Below, piece by piece: positions 42,730 through 52,178 of a stretch of DNA of 64,000 bases; the first letter of the stretch is position 1; each line of letters starts with the position of its first letter. A program made the position numbers and the translations under genes. The notes under the pieces were generated by a model. The model had not been told where the DNA came from, did no database searches, and saw only the letters and a list, made by a program, of their open reading frames with translations. This DNA comes from Geodermatophilaceae bacterium NBWT11 (GTDB lineage Bacteria; Actinomycetota; Actinomycetes; Mycobacteriales; Geodermatophilaceae): positions 3,224,001 through 3,288,000 of the forward strand of contig CP043652.1 in the NCBI GenBank assembly GCA_014218215.1. Reading direction: 5' to 3'.

Positions 42730-43206
42730 GTGCGGTCCGACCTGCGTCCCTGGCTGGCTCTCGCCGCCCGGCTGCTGCTGGGCGGCGTCTTCGTCGTCGC
42801 CGGCCTGCTGAAGCTGCCCGACCCCGCCGCGGCGGTGCGGGCCGTCCGGGCCTACCGGCTGCTGCCCGAGGTGCTGGTCGGCCCGGTCGCCTTCGGCCTG
42901 CCCGTCGTCGAGGTCGCCGTCGGTCTGGCGCTGCTCGCCGGGGTGTTCGTCCGGACGGCGGCGGTGGCCTCCGCGCTGCTGCTCGCGGTCTTCCTCGTCG
43001 GCGTCGGCTCCGCCTGGGCGCGCGGCCTGCAGATCGACTGCGGCTGCTTCGGCGGCGGGGGTCAGGTGCAGACCGGGCAGACCGCCTACCCGGCCGAGGT
43101 CGCCCGGGACACCGCCCTGCTGCTGGTCGCCCTCGCACTGGCCCGGTGGCCGCACTCCCGGTTCTCGCTCGCCCCCTCCCGTCAGGAGCCCATCCGTGTC
43201 CAGTGA
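42730..43206 (+). CDS. MauE/DoxX-like redox membrane protein
   Basis: This 158-residue, four-helix membrane protein of the MauE/DoxX group starts RSDLRPWLALAARLLLGGVFVVAG. A conserved Cys-Gly-Cys-Phe-Gly (IDCGCFGG) lies in the loop before the last helix, the hallmark of MauE-type proteins. These work with thioredoxin-like partners in disulfide handling outside the membrane. The next gene, a DsbA-like protein, overlaps it by 11 bp, so the two very likely cooperate. Confidence 0.85.
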   Translation: MRSDLRPWLALAARLLLGGVFVVAGLLKLPDPAAAVRAVRAYRLLPEVLVGPVAFGLPVVEVAVGLALLAGVFVRTAAVASALLLAVFLVGVGSAWARGLQIDCGCFGGGGQVQTGQTAYPAEVARDTALLLVALALARWPHSRFSLAPSRQEPIRVQ

Positions 43207-43969
43207 CCCCACCCGCGGCCGCGCCGCCGCCCAGCGCCGGATCGCCGAGAGGCGTGCCGCCGAGGCCGCCGTCCGCGCCGCGGAGCAGAAGCGCCGACGC
43301 ACCCTGGTCGGCGGGGTCGTCGCGGCGGTGCTCGTCGTGGTGGCCGTGGTCGCCGTCGTCCTGGTGCAGACCGCCCGGACGTCGACCGCCGCCGACGCCG
43401 CGGTGCCCTCGGGGACGGCGCCGGGCAGCTCGCAGACCGCCTTCGCGGTCGGCAGCGCCGACGCCCCGGTCACGGTGGACCTCTACGAGGACTACCAGTG
43501 CCCCAACTGCCGGGACTTCGAGGCCGCCGCCGGGTCGACGCTGGAGGACCTCGTGGACGCCGGGACGGTCCGCGTGGAGTACCACGGCATGGCCTTCCTG
43601 GACTCCGACCGGAACGACGACTACTCCACCCGGGCGCTGAACGCCGCGGCCGTGGTGGCCTCGACCACCGGCCCCGAGGCGCTGGAGCGCTTCCACGACC
43701 TGCTCTACGCGAACCAGCCCGACGAGGCCACCGGCAGCGGGCTGACCGACGACCAGCTGGTCTCCTACGCCGAGCAGGCCGGGGCCACCGGCGACGCGGT
43801 CACCGCGGGGATCGAGGACCAGACCTACCGGGACTGGACGGTCACCGCCACCGACCAGGCGTCGAAGGACGGCGTCACCGGCACCCCGACGGTGTTCGTC
43901 GACGGGACGGCGCTCACCGACCTGTCCGCCGACGGGCTGACCGCCGCGGTCGCCGCCGCCCAGCAGTGA
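43196..43969 (+). CDS. membrane-anchored DsbA-like thioredoxin-fold protein
   Basis: This 257-residue protein has a charged N-terminus, a single membrane helix (VGGVVAAVLVVVAVVAVVLVQ, about residues 35-58) and an extracytoplasmic thioredoxin_4 domain. The active site is YQCPNC (about residue 100), and the cis-Pro loop is GVTGTPTVFVDG. It belongs to the actinobacterial DsbA-like oxidoreductases, probably catalysing disulfide exchange outside the membrane. The MauE-like protein encoded upstream is its likely electron partner in place of VKOR or DsbB. Confidence 0.9.
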   Translation: MSSDPTRGRAAAQRRIAERRAAEAAVRAAEQKRRRTLVGGVVAAVLVVVAVVAVVLVQTARTSTAADAAVPSGTAPGSSQTAFAVGSADAPVTVDLYEDYQCPNCRDFEAAAGSTLEDLVDAGTVRVEYHGMAFLDSDRNDDYSTRALNAAAVVASTTGPEALERFHDLLYANQPDEATGSGLTDDQLVSYAEQAGATGDAVTAGIEDQTYRDWTVTATDQASKDGVTGTPTVFVDGTALTDLSADGLTAAVAAAQQ

Positions 43970-43989
43970 GCGGCGGGGACACTGGGCCC

Positions 43990-44334
43990 ATGTCGACCAG
44001 CACGCTGAACCGCTCCCGGCTCGCCGCCCTGCCCTCCGCCCTGCCCGTCGCGATCGGCCTGGCCGCCGGGTTCGGCATCGCCCAGGGCACCGGCGTCCGG
44101 GCCCTGGGTGGCGCCGTCTTCCTCGCCGGCGGGCTCGCGGCCGGGTGGCTGTGGCGGCGCCGGCGCGGCTGGGCGGTCACCGCCGGGCTGGCGGCGGTCT
44201 ACCTCGTGGCCTTCGTGCTCGCCCACGTGCTGGCCATCGGCGTCGGCTGGCCGGCCTGGCTGGCTGTGGGCGTCGTCACGATCGTGGCCGCGGGCATCGC
44301 CTTCGGGGTGGCTGACCGGTCACAGCCGGCCTGA
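43990..44334 (+). CDS. small four-helix hypothetical membrane protein
   Basis: This 114-residue membrane protein has about four hydrophobic helices and an Arg-rich short loop (WLWRRRRGW). No family is recognised with confidence. It begins 20 bases after the DsbA-like gene, so it may share that transcript. The ATG at 43990 precedes STSTLNRSRLAAL. Confidence 0.6.
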   Translation: MSTSTLNRSRLAALPSALPVAIGLAAGFGIAQGTGVRALGGAVFLAGGLAAGWLWRRRRGWAVTAGLAAVYLVAFVLAHVLAIGVGWPAWLAVGVVTIVAAGIAFGVADRSQPA

Positions 44335-44441
44335 GGTCGGGCCGGAGCGCCTACCATGGGAGGGTCGCCGGTCGGCGACGGGCGGTGCTCGGGGGATCCC
44401 ACCAGTGCCGCGAACCCCGATCTCCTGAGGTGCCTCTCCGC

Positions 44442-46334
44442 ATGCCCACCCGTAATGACCTGCGCAACGTGGCGATCGTCGCCCACGTCGACCACGGCAA
44501 GACCACCCTGGTCGACGCCCTGCTCCGGCAGGCCGGCGCCCTCGGTCGCTCCAAGGGCGAGGGCACGGACAACGACTCGACCCAGGACCGGGTCATGGAC
44601 TCCATGGACCTCGAGCGCGAGCGTGGCATCACCATCCTGGCCAAGAACACCGCGATCCGGCTCGCCGACGCCGACGGCAACCCCGTCGTCGTCAACATCG
44701 TCGACACCCCCGGTCACGCCGACTTCGGCGGTGAGGTCGAGCGTGGTCTGTCCATGGTCGACGGCGTCGTGCTGCTCGTCGACGCCTCCGAGGGCCCGCT
44801 GCCGCAGACCCGCTTCGTGCTGCGCAAGGCGCTGGCCAAGGGGATGCCGGTCATCCTCGCCGTCAACAAGACCGACCGTGGCGACGCCCGGATCGAAGAG
44901 GTCGTCGACGAGTGCTACGAGCTCTTCATGGAGCTCCTCGAGGACGCGGGCCTCCCCGCCGAGACCCTCGAGTTCCCGATCGTCTACTGCAACGGCCGCA
45001 CCGGCCAGGCCTCGCTGAACAAGCCGGAGAACGGCACCGTCCCGGACAGCCCGGACCTCGGTCCGCTGGTCCAGACGCTGCTGGACACCATCCCGGCGCC
45101 GGAGTACGACGCCGAGGAGCCGCTGCGCGCGCAGGTCACCAACCTCGACGCCTCCCCGTTCCTGGGCCGCCTCGCCCTGCTGCGCATCCACTCCGGTGAG
45201 ATGAAGCGCGGCCAGCAGGTCGCGTGGTGCAAGGTCGACGGCACGATCACCAAGGTCAAGATCACCGAGCTGTTGTCCACCGAGGGCCTGACCCGCGTGC
45301 CGGCCGAGAGCGCCGGCCCCGGCGACCTGGTCGCCATCGCCGGCATCGAGGACATCGGCATCGGCGACACGCTCGCCGACCCTGACGACCCGCGCCCGCT
45401 GCCGGCGCTGACCGTCGACGAGCCCTCCATCTCGATCACCATCGGGATCAACACCTCGCCGCTGTCGGGCAAGTCGGGCAAGAAGGTCACCGCCCGTCTG
45501 ATCAAGAACCGCCTCGACCAGGAGCTCGTCGGCAACGTCTCGGTGCGCATGCTGCCCACCGAGCGCCCCGACACCTGGGAGATGCAGGGCCGTGGCGAGC
45601 TCGCCCTCGCGATCCTGGTCGAGCAGCTGCGCCGCGAGGACTTCGAGCTCACCGTCGGCCGCCCGCAGGTGGTCACCAAGGAGATCGACGGCAAGCTGCA
45701 CGAGCCGGTCGAGCGGGTCACCATCGACACCCCCGGTGAGTACGTCGGCACGCTGACCCAGGCCCTGGCGATCCGCCGCGGCCGCCTGGAGAACCTGGTG
45801 CACCACGACACCGGCTGGGCGCGGATGGAGTACGTCGCTCCCTCCCGTGGCCTGATCGGGTTCCGCACCGAGTTCCTCACCGAGACCCGCGGCACCGGCG
45901 TCTTCAACCACGTCCTCGAGGGCTACGAGCCGTGGCTGGGCGACATGCGCGCCCGTCCGACCGGCTCGCTGGTCGCCGACCGCACCGGCGTCGCGACCAC
46001 GTACTCGATGTTCTCGCTCCAGGAGCGCGGCTCGATGATGGTCGAGCCCGGCACCGAGGTCTACGAGGGCATGCTCGTGGGTGAGAACTCGCGTCCCGAC
46101 GACATGGACGTGAACATCACCAAGGAGAAGAAGCTCACCAACATGCGCAAGTCCACCTCCGAGGAGCTGGAGCGGCTCATCCCGCCGCGCATCCTCAACC
46201 TGGAGCAGGCGCTGGAGTTCTGCGCCGAGGACGAGTGCGTCGAGGTCACCCCGGCCACCGTGCGGGTGCGCAAGGTCGTGCTGGACCAGACCGAGCGCGG
46301 CAAGAGCAAGAACCGCAAGCCCAAGCCGGTCTGA
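44442..46334 (+). CDS. typA: ribosome-associated GTPase TypA/BipA
   Basis: This 630-residue translational GTPase binds ribosomes and helps assembly and stress adaptation. G1 is AHVDHGKTT (14-22), switch/G2 includes [11 protein letters not shown]3 is [10 protein letters not shown] and G4 is NKTD. EF-G-like domains III and V and the BipA-specific C-terminal domain ([21 protein letters not shown]) follow. The ATG at 44442, with a CCTGAGG ribosome site region, gives the normal start [13 protein letters not shown] strong hairpin follows the stop. Confidence 0.97.
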   Translation: MPTRNDLRNVAIVAHVDHGKTTLVDALLRQAGALGRSKGEGTDNDSTQDRVMDSMDLERERGITILAKNTAIRLADADGNPVVVNIVDTPGHADFGGEVERGLSMVDGVVLLVDASEGPLPQTRFVLRKALAKGMPVILAVNKTDRGDARIEEVVDECYELFMELLEDAGLPAETLEFPIVYCNGRTGQASLNKPENGTVPDSPDLGPLVQTLLDTIPAPEYDAEEPLRAQVTNLDASPFLGRLALLRIHSGEMKRGQQVAWCKVDGTITKVKITELLSTEGLTRVPAESAGPGDLVAIAGIEDIGIGDTLADPDDPRPLPALTVDEPSISITIGINTSPLSGKSGKKVTARLIKNRLDQELVGNVSVRMLPTERPDTWEMQGRGELALAILVEQLRREDFELTVGRPQVVTKEIDGKLHEPVERVTIDTPGEYVGTLTQALAIRRGRLENLVHHDTGWARMEYVAPSRGLIGFRTEFLTETRGTGVFNHVLEGYEPWLGDMRARPTGSLVADRTGVATTYSMFSLQERGSMMVEPGTEVYEGMLVGENSRPDDMDVNITKEKKLTNMRKSTSEELERLIPPRILNLEQALEFCAEDECVEVTPATVRVRKVVLDQTERGKSKNRKPKPV

Positions 46335-46349
46335 TCGACTGGCTGTCGT

Positions 46350-46380
46350 CGCCCCCGTCACCCTCGTGGTGGCGGGGGCG
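46350..46380 (+). terminator. hairpin terminator after typA
   Basis: CGCCCCCGTCACC pairs with GGTGGCGGGGGCG around a CTCGT loop, one G-U pair in an otherwise perfect 13-bp stem, starting 16 bases after the typA stop. Confidence 0.8.
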
Positions 46381-46503
46381 TCGTCGTTCCGCGGTGGTCG
46401 CGGATCGGTGACGGTGGGTGAGGACCGGCCGTGTGACGGAGGGGTCCGGTGGGGCGCGGCGTGTCCGTCGGGACGGCGTCCCCGGGCTGCCTAGCGTCGT
46501 CCC

Positions 46504-47001
46504 GTGGAGAACCCGAGGACCAACCGCGCGGCATGGGTCGGCGAGCAGGAGCTGCCCGGTTTCCGCGGTGGGATCGACGTGCGGGTGAGCCTGCGCACCG
46601 ATGCCGGCGAGGGTCTGCACGGCGCCTGGTGGCCCCGCTCCACCGACCTGGCCCTGGAGCTGCCCGAGCTCGTCGCCGCCCTGGACCGCCGCGGGGTCGG
46701 CGTCACCCGGTTCACCTACCCGTTCTCGGCCTGGCACCGGGTGCCGCGCAAGCTGGCCGTGGGGGAGCGGGTGGTCCGGGTCGGCGGCTTCGCCACCGGT
46801 GACCCCCAGGTCGTCACGCTCACCTGCGGTGACCGGCAGCTGCAGCTCCAGCTGCTCGTCGTCCCGCCGGCCACCGAGGCGCTGCTCAGCGCGCGGGCGC
46901 TGCGGCTGGCCGCGCACCCCGGCCGCGCCCGCACCCCGGTCGCCGTCCTCGACGACGCCGCCCGGCACCCGGCGCTGCAGGTGGTCCGCAGCGCCGGGTG
47001 A
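46504..47001 (+). CDS. DUF5994 family protein
   Basis: This 165-residue soluble protein has the DUF5994 pattern: GLHGAWWPRSTDLALELPELVAALDRRG near the middle and VVRVGGFATGDPQVVTL after it. The function is unknown. Several copies per genome are common in Geodermatophilaceae and Streptomyces. The GTG at 46504 begins ENPRTNRAAW. It is convergent with the following SDR gene. Confidence 0.75.
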   Translation: MENPRTNRAAWVGEQELPGFRGGIDVRVSLRTDAGEGLHGAWWPRSTDLALELPELVAALDRRGVGVTRFTYPFSAWHRVPRKLAVGERVVRVGGFATGDPQVVTLTCGDRQLQLQLLVVPPATEALLSARALRLAAHPGRARTPVAVLDDAARHPALQVVRSAG

Positions 47002-47011
47002 GCGCCTCGTC

Positions 47012-47683
47012 TCAGTCGGTGCCCTCGACCTGGAAGCGGAAGGCGTCGCGCTTGCTGTGCAGGTCCCACAGGTGGCCGGCCATCACGTCGGGGCCCTTGA
47101 CCGGGTCGCCGTCGACCATCGCGCCGGGGATGACCAGCTGGGAGACCTGGATGCCCTCGTCGGTGAGCACCTCGTTCAGCAGCTGCGCGTAGGCGGTCAG
47201 TCCGGCGAAGGCGACGCTGGTGCCGGCCACGCCCTTGTTCGGGACGACGGCCGAACCGCCGTTGACGAACAGGATCGATGGCTTCGAGCCCTCGGGCAGG
47301 TAGCGCATCCCGGGCAGCACCTGCCGGACGGCGGCCACCGGGCCGTAGATCGAGAACTCCACCGGGCCGACCAGGTCGGCGGCGGTGGTCTCCAGCACCG
47401 GGCGCAGGAAGGTCTTGTCCGGCAGCGGGCTGTACTGCAGCACCTCGATCGGGCCCATGGTCTCCCCGATCTGGGCCAGGGTGTGGGCGATCGAGTCGGG
47501 GTCGCGCACGTCGGCGACGAAGCCGCCGGTGGTGATGCCCTCGGCGGCCAGGTCGGCGGCGAGCTCGGAGACCCGGGTCTGGTTGCGGGCGACCAGGGCG
47601 ATGTCGTAGCCCTGTGCCCCGAACACGCGGGCGGTGGCGGCGCCCAGTCCTCGACCGGCTCCGATGATGGCCATGACGCTCAT
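47012..47683 (-). CDS. short-chain dehydrogenase (SDR) family protein
   Basis: This 223-residue Rossmann-fold protein has the NAD(P) loop GAGRGLGAATARVFG and VADVRDPDSI for the adenine. The usual YxxxK motif is not clear: the region reads AGTSVAFAGLTAYAQLLNEVL, so Tyr and Lys are not in standard spacing. The activity may therefore differ from a classical dehydrogenase. A strong AGGAGGTACC ribosome site precedes the ATG at 47683. It stands alone on the minus strand. Confidence 0.8.
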   Translation of the reverse strand: MSVMAIIGAGRGLGAATARVFGAQGYDIALVARNQTRVSELAADLAAEGITTGGFVADVRDPDSIAHTLAQIGETMGPIEVLQYSPLPDKTFLRPVLETTAADLVGPVEFSIYGPVAAVRQVLPGMRYLPEGSKPSILFVNGGSAVVPNKGVAGTSVAFAGLTAYAQLLNEVLTDEGIQVSQLVIPGAMVDGDPVKGPDVMAGHLWDLHSKRDAFRFQVEGTD

Positions 47684-47776
47684 TGCGGTGGTACCTCCTG
47701 CGGTGTCGCGCCGTCCGGGTGACGACGCCGTCCTCCGTCCCCTACCCGGTTGTGCGCAACCCACCCGTCCGTCGGG

Positions 47777-48754
47777 CTAGTCGCGGGGGTCCTGCGGGCG
47801 ACCGGCGCCGACGGACCCACCGTCGGAGAGCTGCCGCACCAGGGCGTCGCGGCGCTCCTGCTCGAGCTCGGCGGCGGCCTCGACCGACTCGGACTCGGTG
47901 TCGGCCCGGTAGACCCGCCAGGAGTGCACGACCGCGGCGATCCAGCCGACGACGATGACCGCGTACACCGGCCAGCGGACGGCGTCGGCGACCTCGAAGG
48001 CGTTGAACAGCGAGCGGGTGTTGGTGAAGACGATGATCCCGCCGACCGCGGAGCCCAGCAGCCGCGGCGGGACGTGCCGGACCAGCCAGGCGGCGATCGG
48101 GGCGGCGATGACGCCGCCGATGAGCAGGCCGGCGACCCAGGTGGCGTTGATCCCTTGCGAGCCGAGGGCGAACAGGAAGCCCAGCGAGGCGGCGAGCGCG
48201 ACGATGAACTCCGAGGTGTCGATCGAGCCGATCACCTTGCGGGGCTCCATCCGGCCGCTGGCCAGGATGGCGGGCGTGCCGACCGGGCCCCAGCCGCCGC
48301 CGCCGGTGGCGTCGACGAACCCGGCGACCAGGCCGAGCGGGCCGAGGAAGCGCTTGCGCATCGGCTTGCCGAGGTTCTGCTTGTTCAGGCCGCGGAAGGT
48401 GAAGCGGATCAGCACGTAGAGGCCGAGCACCAGCAGGATGCCGCTCATCAGCGGCGCGGCGACCGAGGTGTCCAGCGAGGACAGGAAGGTCGCTCCGGCG
48501 AAGGCGCCGACGCCGCCGGGGATGCCGATCTTGGCGACGACCCTCCAGTCGACGTTGCCGAACTTCCAGTGCGAGGCGCCGGAGACCAGCGTGGTGCCGA
48601 TCTCAGCGAGGTGGACGGTGGCCGACGCGGCGGCCGGGCTGGCGCCGACGGCCAGCAGCAGCGTCGTGGACGTGACGCCGTAGGCCATGCCCAGGCTGCC
48701 GTCGACGAGCTGGGCGCCGAGGCCCACGAGGGCGAAGAGGATCAGGGTGCGCAC
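47777..48754 (-). CDS. TauE/SafE family sulfite/organosulfonate exporter
   Basis: This 325-residue integral membrane protein has about eight helices and the two-repeat TauE pattern: AQLVDGSLGMAYGVTSTTLLL and GPLGLVAGFVDATGGGGWGPVGTPAIL. Family members export sulfite or related anions. A C-terminal soluble acidic tail of about 40 residues is unusual for the family. The GTG at 48754 precedes RTLILFALVGLG. A cysteine-type leader peptide lies about 90 bases upstream (48844-48903), so expression probably depends on cysteine or sulfur supply. Confidence 0.9.
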   Translation of the reverse strand: MRTLILFALVGLGAQLVDGSLGMAYGVTSTTLLLAVGASPAAASATVHLAEIGTTLVSGASHWKFGNVDWRVVAKIGIPGGVGAFAGATFLSSLDTSVAAPLMSGILLVLGLYVLIRFTFRGLNKQNLGKPMRKRFLGPLGLVAGFVDATGGGGWGPVGTPAILASGRMEPRKVIGSIDTSEFIVALAASLGFLFALGSQGINATWVAGLLIGGVIAAPIAAWLVRHVPPRLLGSAVGGIIVFTNTRSLFNAFEVADAVRWPVYAVIVVGWIAAVVHSWRVYRADTESESVEAAAELEQERRDALVRQLSDGGSVGAGRPQDPRD

Positions 48755-48843
48755 AGGGGTGCTCCGGGGTGAGGGGTCTGGCGGGGGAGGGGCCCGGCTG
48801 CGCACCCGCGCCGGGACGGGGGTCGTCGAGGACCCCGGGTCGT

Positions 48844-48903
48844 TCAGCGAGCCAGACAGGCTGCGGTGGTGACGCGCACCAGGTCGACGTGGATGCGGGT
48901 CAC
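48844..48903 (-). CDS. putative cysteine-responsive leader peptide upstream of tauE
   Basis: A 19-residue open frame reads MTRIHVDLVRVTTAACLAR. The core HVDLVRV followed by an Ala-Cys-x-Arg end matches the short leader peptides found before sulfur-assimilation genes in many actinomycetes, where scarce Cys-tRNA is thought to stall the ribosome on the Cys codon and release downstream expression. In-frame upstream GTGs would give 26 or 31 residues, so the start is uncertain. It ends 89 bases before the tauE-like GTG. In the rest of the 235-base gap I see nothing else. Confidence 0.65.
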   Translation of the reverse strand: MTRIHVDLVRVTTAACLAR

Positions 48904-48989
48904 CAGGAGGTCACCTGGGAGCACACCGGTCGCCGACACGGGGCAATGTCTACCAGCCCGATGCACTTAGGAGGTACACCGGCGTCCCG

Positions 48990-50441
48990 TCAGGTGGGAT
49001 CGGGTTCCAGGACGTCGGCCCGGATGGTCACCAGCGAGATCACGCCGCCCAGTGCGATGAGCCCGGCGCACAGCCGCATGGCCAGCGCGTACCCGTCGGT
49101 GAAGGCGTCCGGGCGGGCGTAGTCGTCCCCGGAGAGGCCGACCGCCAGGGGCAGCGCGGCGACGGCGAGCAGCTGGGCGGCCCGGGCGACGGCGTTGTTC
49201 ACCCCGCTGGCCACCCCGGCCAGGTGGTCCGGGGCCGCGCCCAGCACGGTCGCGGTCAACGGGGCCACGGTCAGCGCCATGCCCAGGCCGAACACCAGGG
49301 AGCCGGGCAGGATGCCGGTCGCCCACCGGGTGCCGGCGTCGACGAAGGACAGGTACAGCACCCCGGACGCCGCGACGAGCGGACCGACCGTCATCGGGAT
49401 CCGGGGGCCCAGCCGGGTGGCCAGCGCTCCGGCGCGGGAGGACAGCAGCGAGATGACCAGGATCGAGGGCACGACCGCAGCACCGGACTGCAGCGCGTCG
49501 TAACCGAGCACGGTCTGCAGCTGCAGCACCAGGAAGAAGGAGAACCCGCCCATCGCGCCGTAGACGGCCAGCGTGGTCAGGTTCGCGCCGGTGAACTGCC
49601 GGTCGGCGAAGACGCCCAGGGGCAGCATCGGGTCCGCCGTCGTCCGCTCCCGGGCGACGAAGCCCACCGCGCCGGCCACCCCGAGCGCCAGCGCCACCCA
49701 GGTGCCCGGGCCGGAACCGGCGTCGATCAGCGCGTACGTGACACCGCCGAGGGCCAGTGCGGTGAGCGCGGCACCGGGGACGTCGAAGCGCCCGTGGTGG
49801 GCGGGGTCCCGGCTCTCCGGCACGTGCCGCAGGGCGACGACCACGACCGCGACCGCCAGCGGCACGTTGACCAGGAACACCCACCGCCAGCTGACGGCGT
49901 CGACCAGGAACCCGCCCAGGAACGGCCCGCCCAGTCCGGCGACCCCGCCCAGCCCTGACCACAGCCCGATGGCGCGGGCCCGGTCGACGTGCCGGAAGGA
50001 GGACTGGATGAGCGACAGGGAGCCGGGCACCAGGAGCGCGCCGCCGATGCCCTGCAGCACGCGGGCGGCGACCAGCAGCTCGGTGGTGGGTGCGAGACCG
50101 CAGAGCAGGGAGGTGGAGGCGAACCAGACGACGCCGACCAGGAACACCCGGCGGCGGCCGTACCGGTCGCCCAGGGCGCCGCCGAGCAGGATCAGCGAGG
50201 CCAGCGCGAGGGTGTAGCCGGTGACGGTCCACTGCAGGCCCGACAGCGAGGACCCCAGGTCGGCGCCGATGGTGGGCAGCGCGACGTTGACCGCGGTGGA
50301 GTCCAGGAACGCCATCGCCGAGGCGAGCACGGTGGCCAGCAGCACCCAGCGGGCCGACGTCGTCCCCAGTGCCAGGGGGGCCGGGGCGGTCGTGGTCGGC
50401 GGGTGGTCGACGGGGTTCCCGACGGGGTCGTGCGCGGACAC
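48990..50441 (-). CDS. DHA2 family (14-helix) MFS drug exporter
   Basis: This 483-residue proton-driven exporter of the EmrB/QacA group has about 14 helices. Motif A is LGDRYGRRRVFL, motif C-like is GPFLGGFLVDAVSWRWVFLVNVP, and motif D1 is LDSTAVNVALPTI. The substrate is unknown. A GGGAGGGG ribosome site precedes the GTG at 50441. The gene starts 16 bases after the pit gene stop, so it may be read from the phosphate transporter transcript. Confidence 0.92.
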   Translation of the reverse strand: MSAHDPVGNPVDHPPTTTAPAPLALGTTSARWVLLATVLASAMAFLDSTAVNVALPTIGADLGSSLSGLQWTVTGYTLALASLILLGGALGDRYGRRRVFLVGVVWFASTSLLCGLAPTTELLVAARVLQGIGGALLVPGSLSLIQSSFRHVDRARAIGLWSGLGGVAGLGGPFLGGFLVDAVSWRWVFLVNVPLAVAVVVVALRHVPESRDPAHHGRFDVPGAALTALALGGVTYALIDAGSGPGTWVALALGVAGAVGFVARERTTADPMLPLGVFADRQFTGANLTTLAVYGAMGGFSFFLVLQLQTVLGYDALQSGAAVVPSILVISLLSSRAGALATRLGPRIPMTVGPLVAASGVLYLSFVDAGTRWATGILPGSLVFGLGMALTVAPLTATVLGAAPDHLAGVASGVNNAVARAAQLLAVAALPLAVGLSGDDYARPDAFTDGYALAMRLCAGLIALGGVISLVTIRADVLEPDPT

Positions 50442-50457
50442 CCGGGCCCCTCCCTGT

Positions 50458-51459
50458 TCAGCCGACGATCGCGTGCGTCACCCAGTACACCGCGGCGGCG
50501 ACGAGACCGGCGGCCGGGAGCGTCAACACCCAGGCGACGACGATGTTCCCGGCCACGCCCCAGCGGACGGCGGACAGCCGGCGGGTGGCACCCACGCCCA
50601 TGATCGAGGTGGTGGTGATGTGCGTGGTCGACACCGGGACGGCGAAGACCGTGGCCGTGGTGATCATGACGCTGGACGCCACGGTCTGGGCGGAGAAGCC
50701 CCCGGCCGGGGTGAGCTGGATGATCCGCCGGCCCAGCGTGCGCATGATCCGGAAGCCACCGGCGTAGGTGCCCGCGCTGATCGCGAGAGCGGCGGCCAGC
50801 ACCACCCACAGCGGCACCTCGAAGGTGTCGATCTGCCCGGCGGTGACCAGGGCCAGGGTGATGATGCCCATCGTCTTCTGGGCGTCCTGCAGTCCGTGGC
50901 CCAGTGCCATGGTGGCCGAGCTGACGATCTGGGCGTACCGGAAGCCGCGGTTGGCCCGGGTGACGTTGGCGCCGCGGAAGGACCACAGCACCGCGAGCAT
51001 CACCAGGTAGCCCAGGCCGAACCCGACCAGCGGGGACAGCACCATCGGGACGACGACCTTCTCCACGATGCCCAGCCACTGCACCGAGTGGACGGCGGAC
51101 AGCGCAGCGCCGACCAGGCCGCCGATCAGGGCGTGCGAGGAGGAGCTGGGCAGGCCGAAGTACCAGGTGATCAGGTTCCAGGTGATCGCGCCGATGAGCG
51201 CGGCGAAGACGATCTGCAGGCCGTCGCTGCCGCTGGGGGTGTCGATGATGCCGGCGCCCACGGTCTGGGCGACCTCGGTGGAGATCAGCGCCCCGACCAG
51301 GTTCATCACCGCGGCCAGCGCCAGGGCGACCCGCGGGGTGAGCGCCTTGGTGGAGACGGCGACGGCGATGGAGTTGGCGGCGTCGTGGAAGCCGTTGGTG
51401 TAGTCGAAGGCCAGCGCCACCACCACGATGACGACGAGAGCCAGGAAGAGCCCGTCCAC
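50458..51459 (-). CDS. pit: Pit family inorganic phosphate transporter
   Basis: This 333-residue low-affinity phosphate transporter has about ten helices. The inverted PD001131-type repeats are visible as FDYTNGFHDAANSIA and SLVGAALSAVHSVQW/GLPSSSSHALIGGL, with a second copy FAVPVSTTHITTTSIMG. It probably imports metal-phosphate complexes with H+. The upstream gene, a DUF47 (PhoU-like) protein, ends 6 bases before it and is its usual partner. Confidence 0.94.
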   Translation of the reverse strand: MDGLFLALVVIVVVALAFDYTNGFHDAANSIAVAVSTKALTPRVALALAAVMNLVGALISTEVAQTVGAGIIDTPSGSDGLQIVFAALIGAITWNLITWYFGLPSSSSHALIGGLVGAALSAVHSVQWLGIVEKVVVPMVLSPLVGFGLGYLVMLAVLWSFRGANVTRANRGFRYAQIVSSATMALGHGLQDAQKTMGIITLALVTAGQIDTFEVPLWVVLAAALAISAGTYAGGFRIMRTLGRRIIQLTPAGGFSAQTVASSVMITTATVFAVPVSTTHITTTSIMGVGATRRLSAVRWGVAGNIVVAWVLTLPAAGLVAAAVYWVTHAIVG

Positions 51460-51465
51460 CGTCGG

Positions 51466-52083
51466 TCAGGACTCCTTGACCGAGATGGTCTCCACCACGT
51501 TGGCGACGTGCTCGAAGGCGTCGGCGGCCTCCTCGAGCTGGTCGGCCACCTCCTTGAGCTTGAGGATCTCCAGGGCGTCGAACTCCCCGGAGTACAGCCG
51601 GGACAGCAGCCGGCGGTACAGCTTGTCCGCCTCGTTCTCCAGGCTGTTGACCTCGATCCAGTAGTCGGCGAGGTCCTTCATCGCCCGCAGCCGGGGCATC
51701 GCGTCGGCGGTCACCTGGGCGCAGCGCTGCAGCAGGGCCACCTGCTGGCCCATCTCGGCCGGGAGGGTGCCCAGCCCGGTGAGCACGACCAGGTCCGCGG
51801 CGGCCTCGATCGCGTCCATCACGTCGTCGAGGTCGCTGGCCAGGGCGTAGATGTCCTCCCGGTCGAACGGGGTGACGAAGCTGGAGTTGAGCTGCCGGAA
51901 CACCGCGTGGGTCAGGTTGTCCCCGGCGTGCTCCAGGTCGCGCAGCACGCCGCCGAGCTCCTCGCGGCGGGAGACGTCGTGCACGAAGTCCCCGAGCACG
52001 GTCGTCGCCTCGACGAGGTTCTGCGCCGAGGCGGTGAACATGTCGTAGAAGCGGGTGTCCTTGGGCGTGAGGCTGAAGGCCAC
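51466..52083 (-). CDS. DUF47 (PhoU-like) accessory protein of Pit
   Basis: This 205-residue all-helical PhoU-like protein begins AFSLTPKDTRFYDMFTASAQN. The E/DxxxD-type metal patterns LRDLEHAGDNLTHAVF and LENEADKLYRRLL recur in each half. DUF47 proteins act with Pit transporters and probably regulate phosphate uptake. The GTG at 52083 was chosen over the longer frame because the family begins at this point. It is cotranscribed with pit, 6 bases apart. Confidence 0.92.
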   Translation of the reverse strand: MAFSLTPKDTRFYDMFTASAQNLVEATTVLGDFVHDVSRREELGGVLRDLEHAGDNLTHAVFRQLNSSFVTPFDREDIYALASDLDDVMDAIEAAADLVVLTGLGTLPAEMGQQVALLQRCAQVTADAMPRLRAMKDLADYWIEVNSLENEADKLYRRLLSRLYSGEFDALEILKLKEVADQLEEAADAFEHVANVVETISVKES

Positions 52084-52178
52084 GAGCAGAGACTCCGGGG
52101 GGAGGACGGGGACGGCCGGACGGCCGCGGCAGAGCTTAGGTCCCCTTGCGTTCACCAACCGTCCACCGGGCCGTCATC

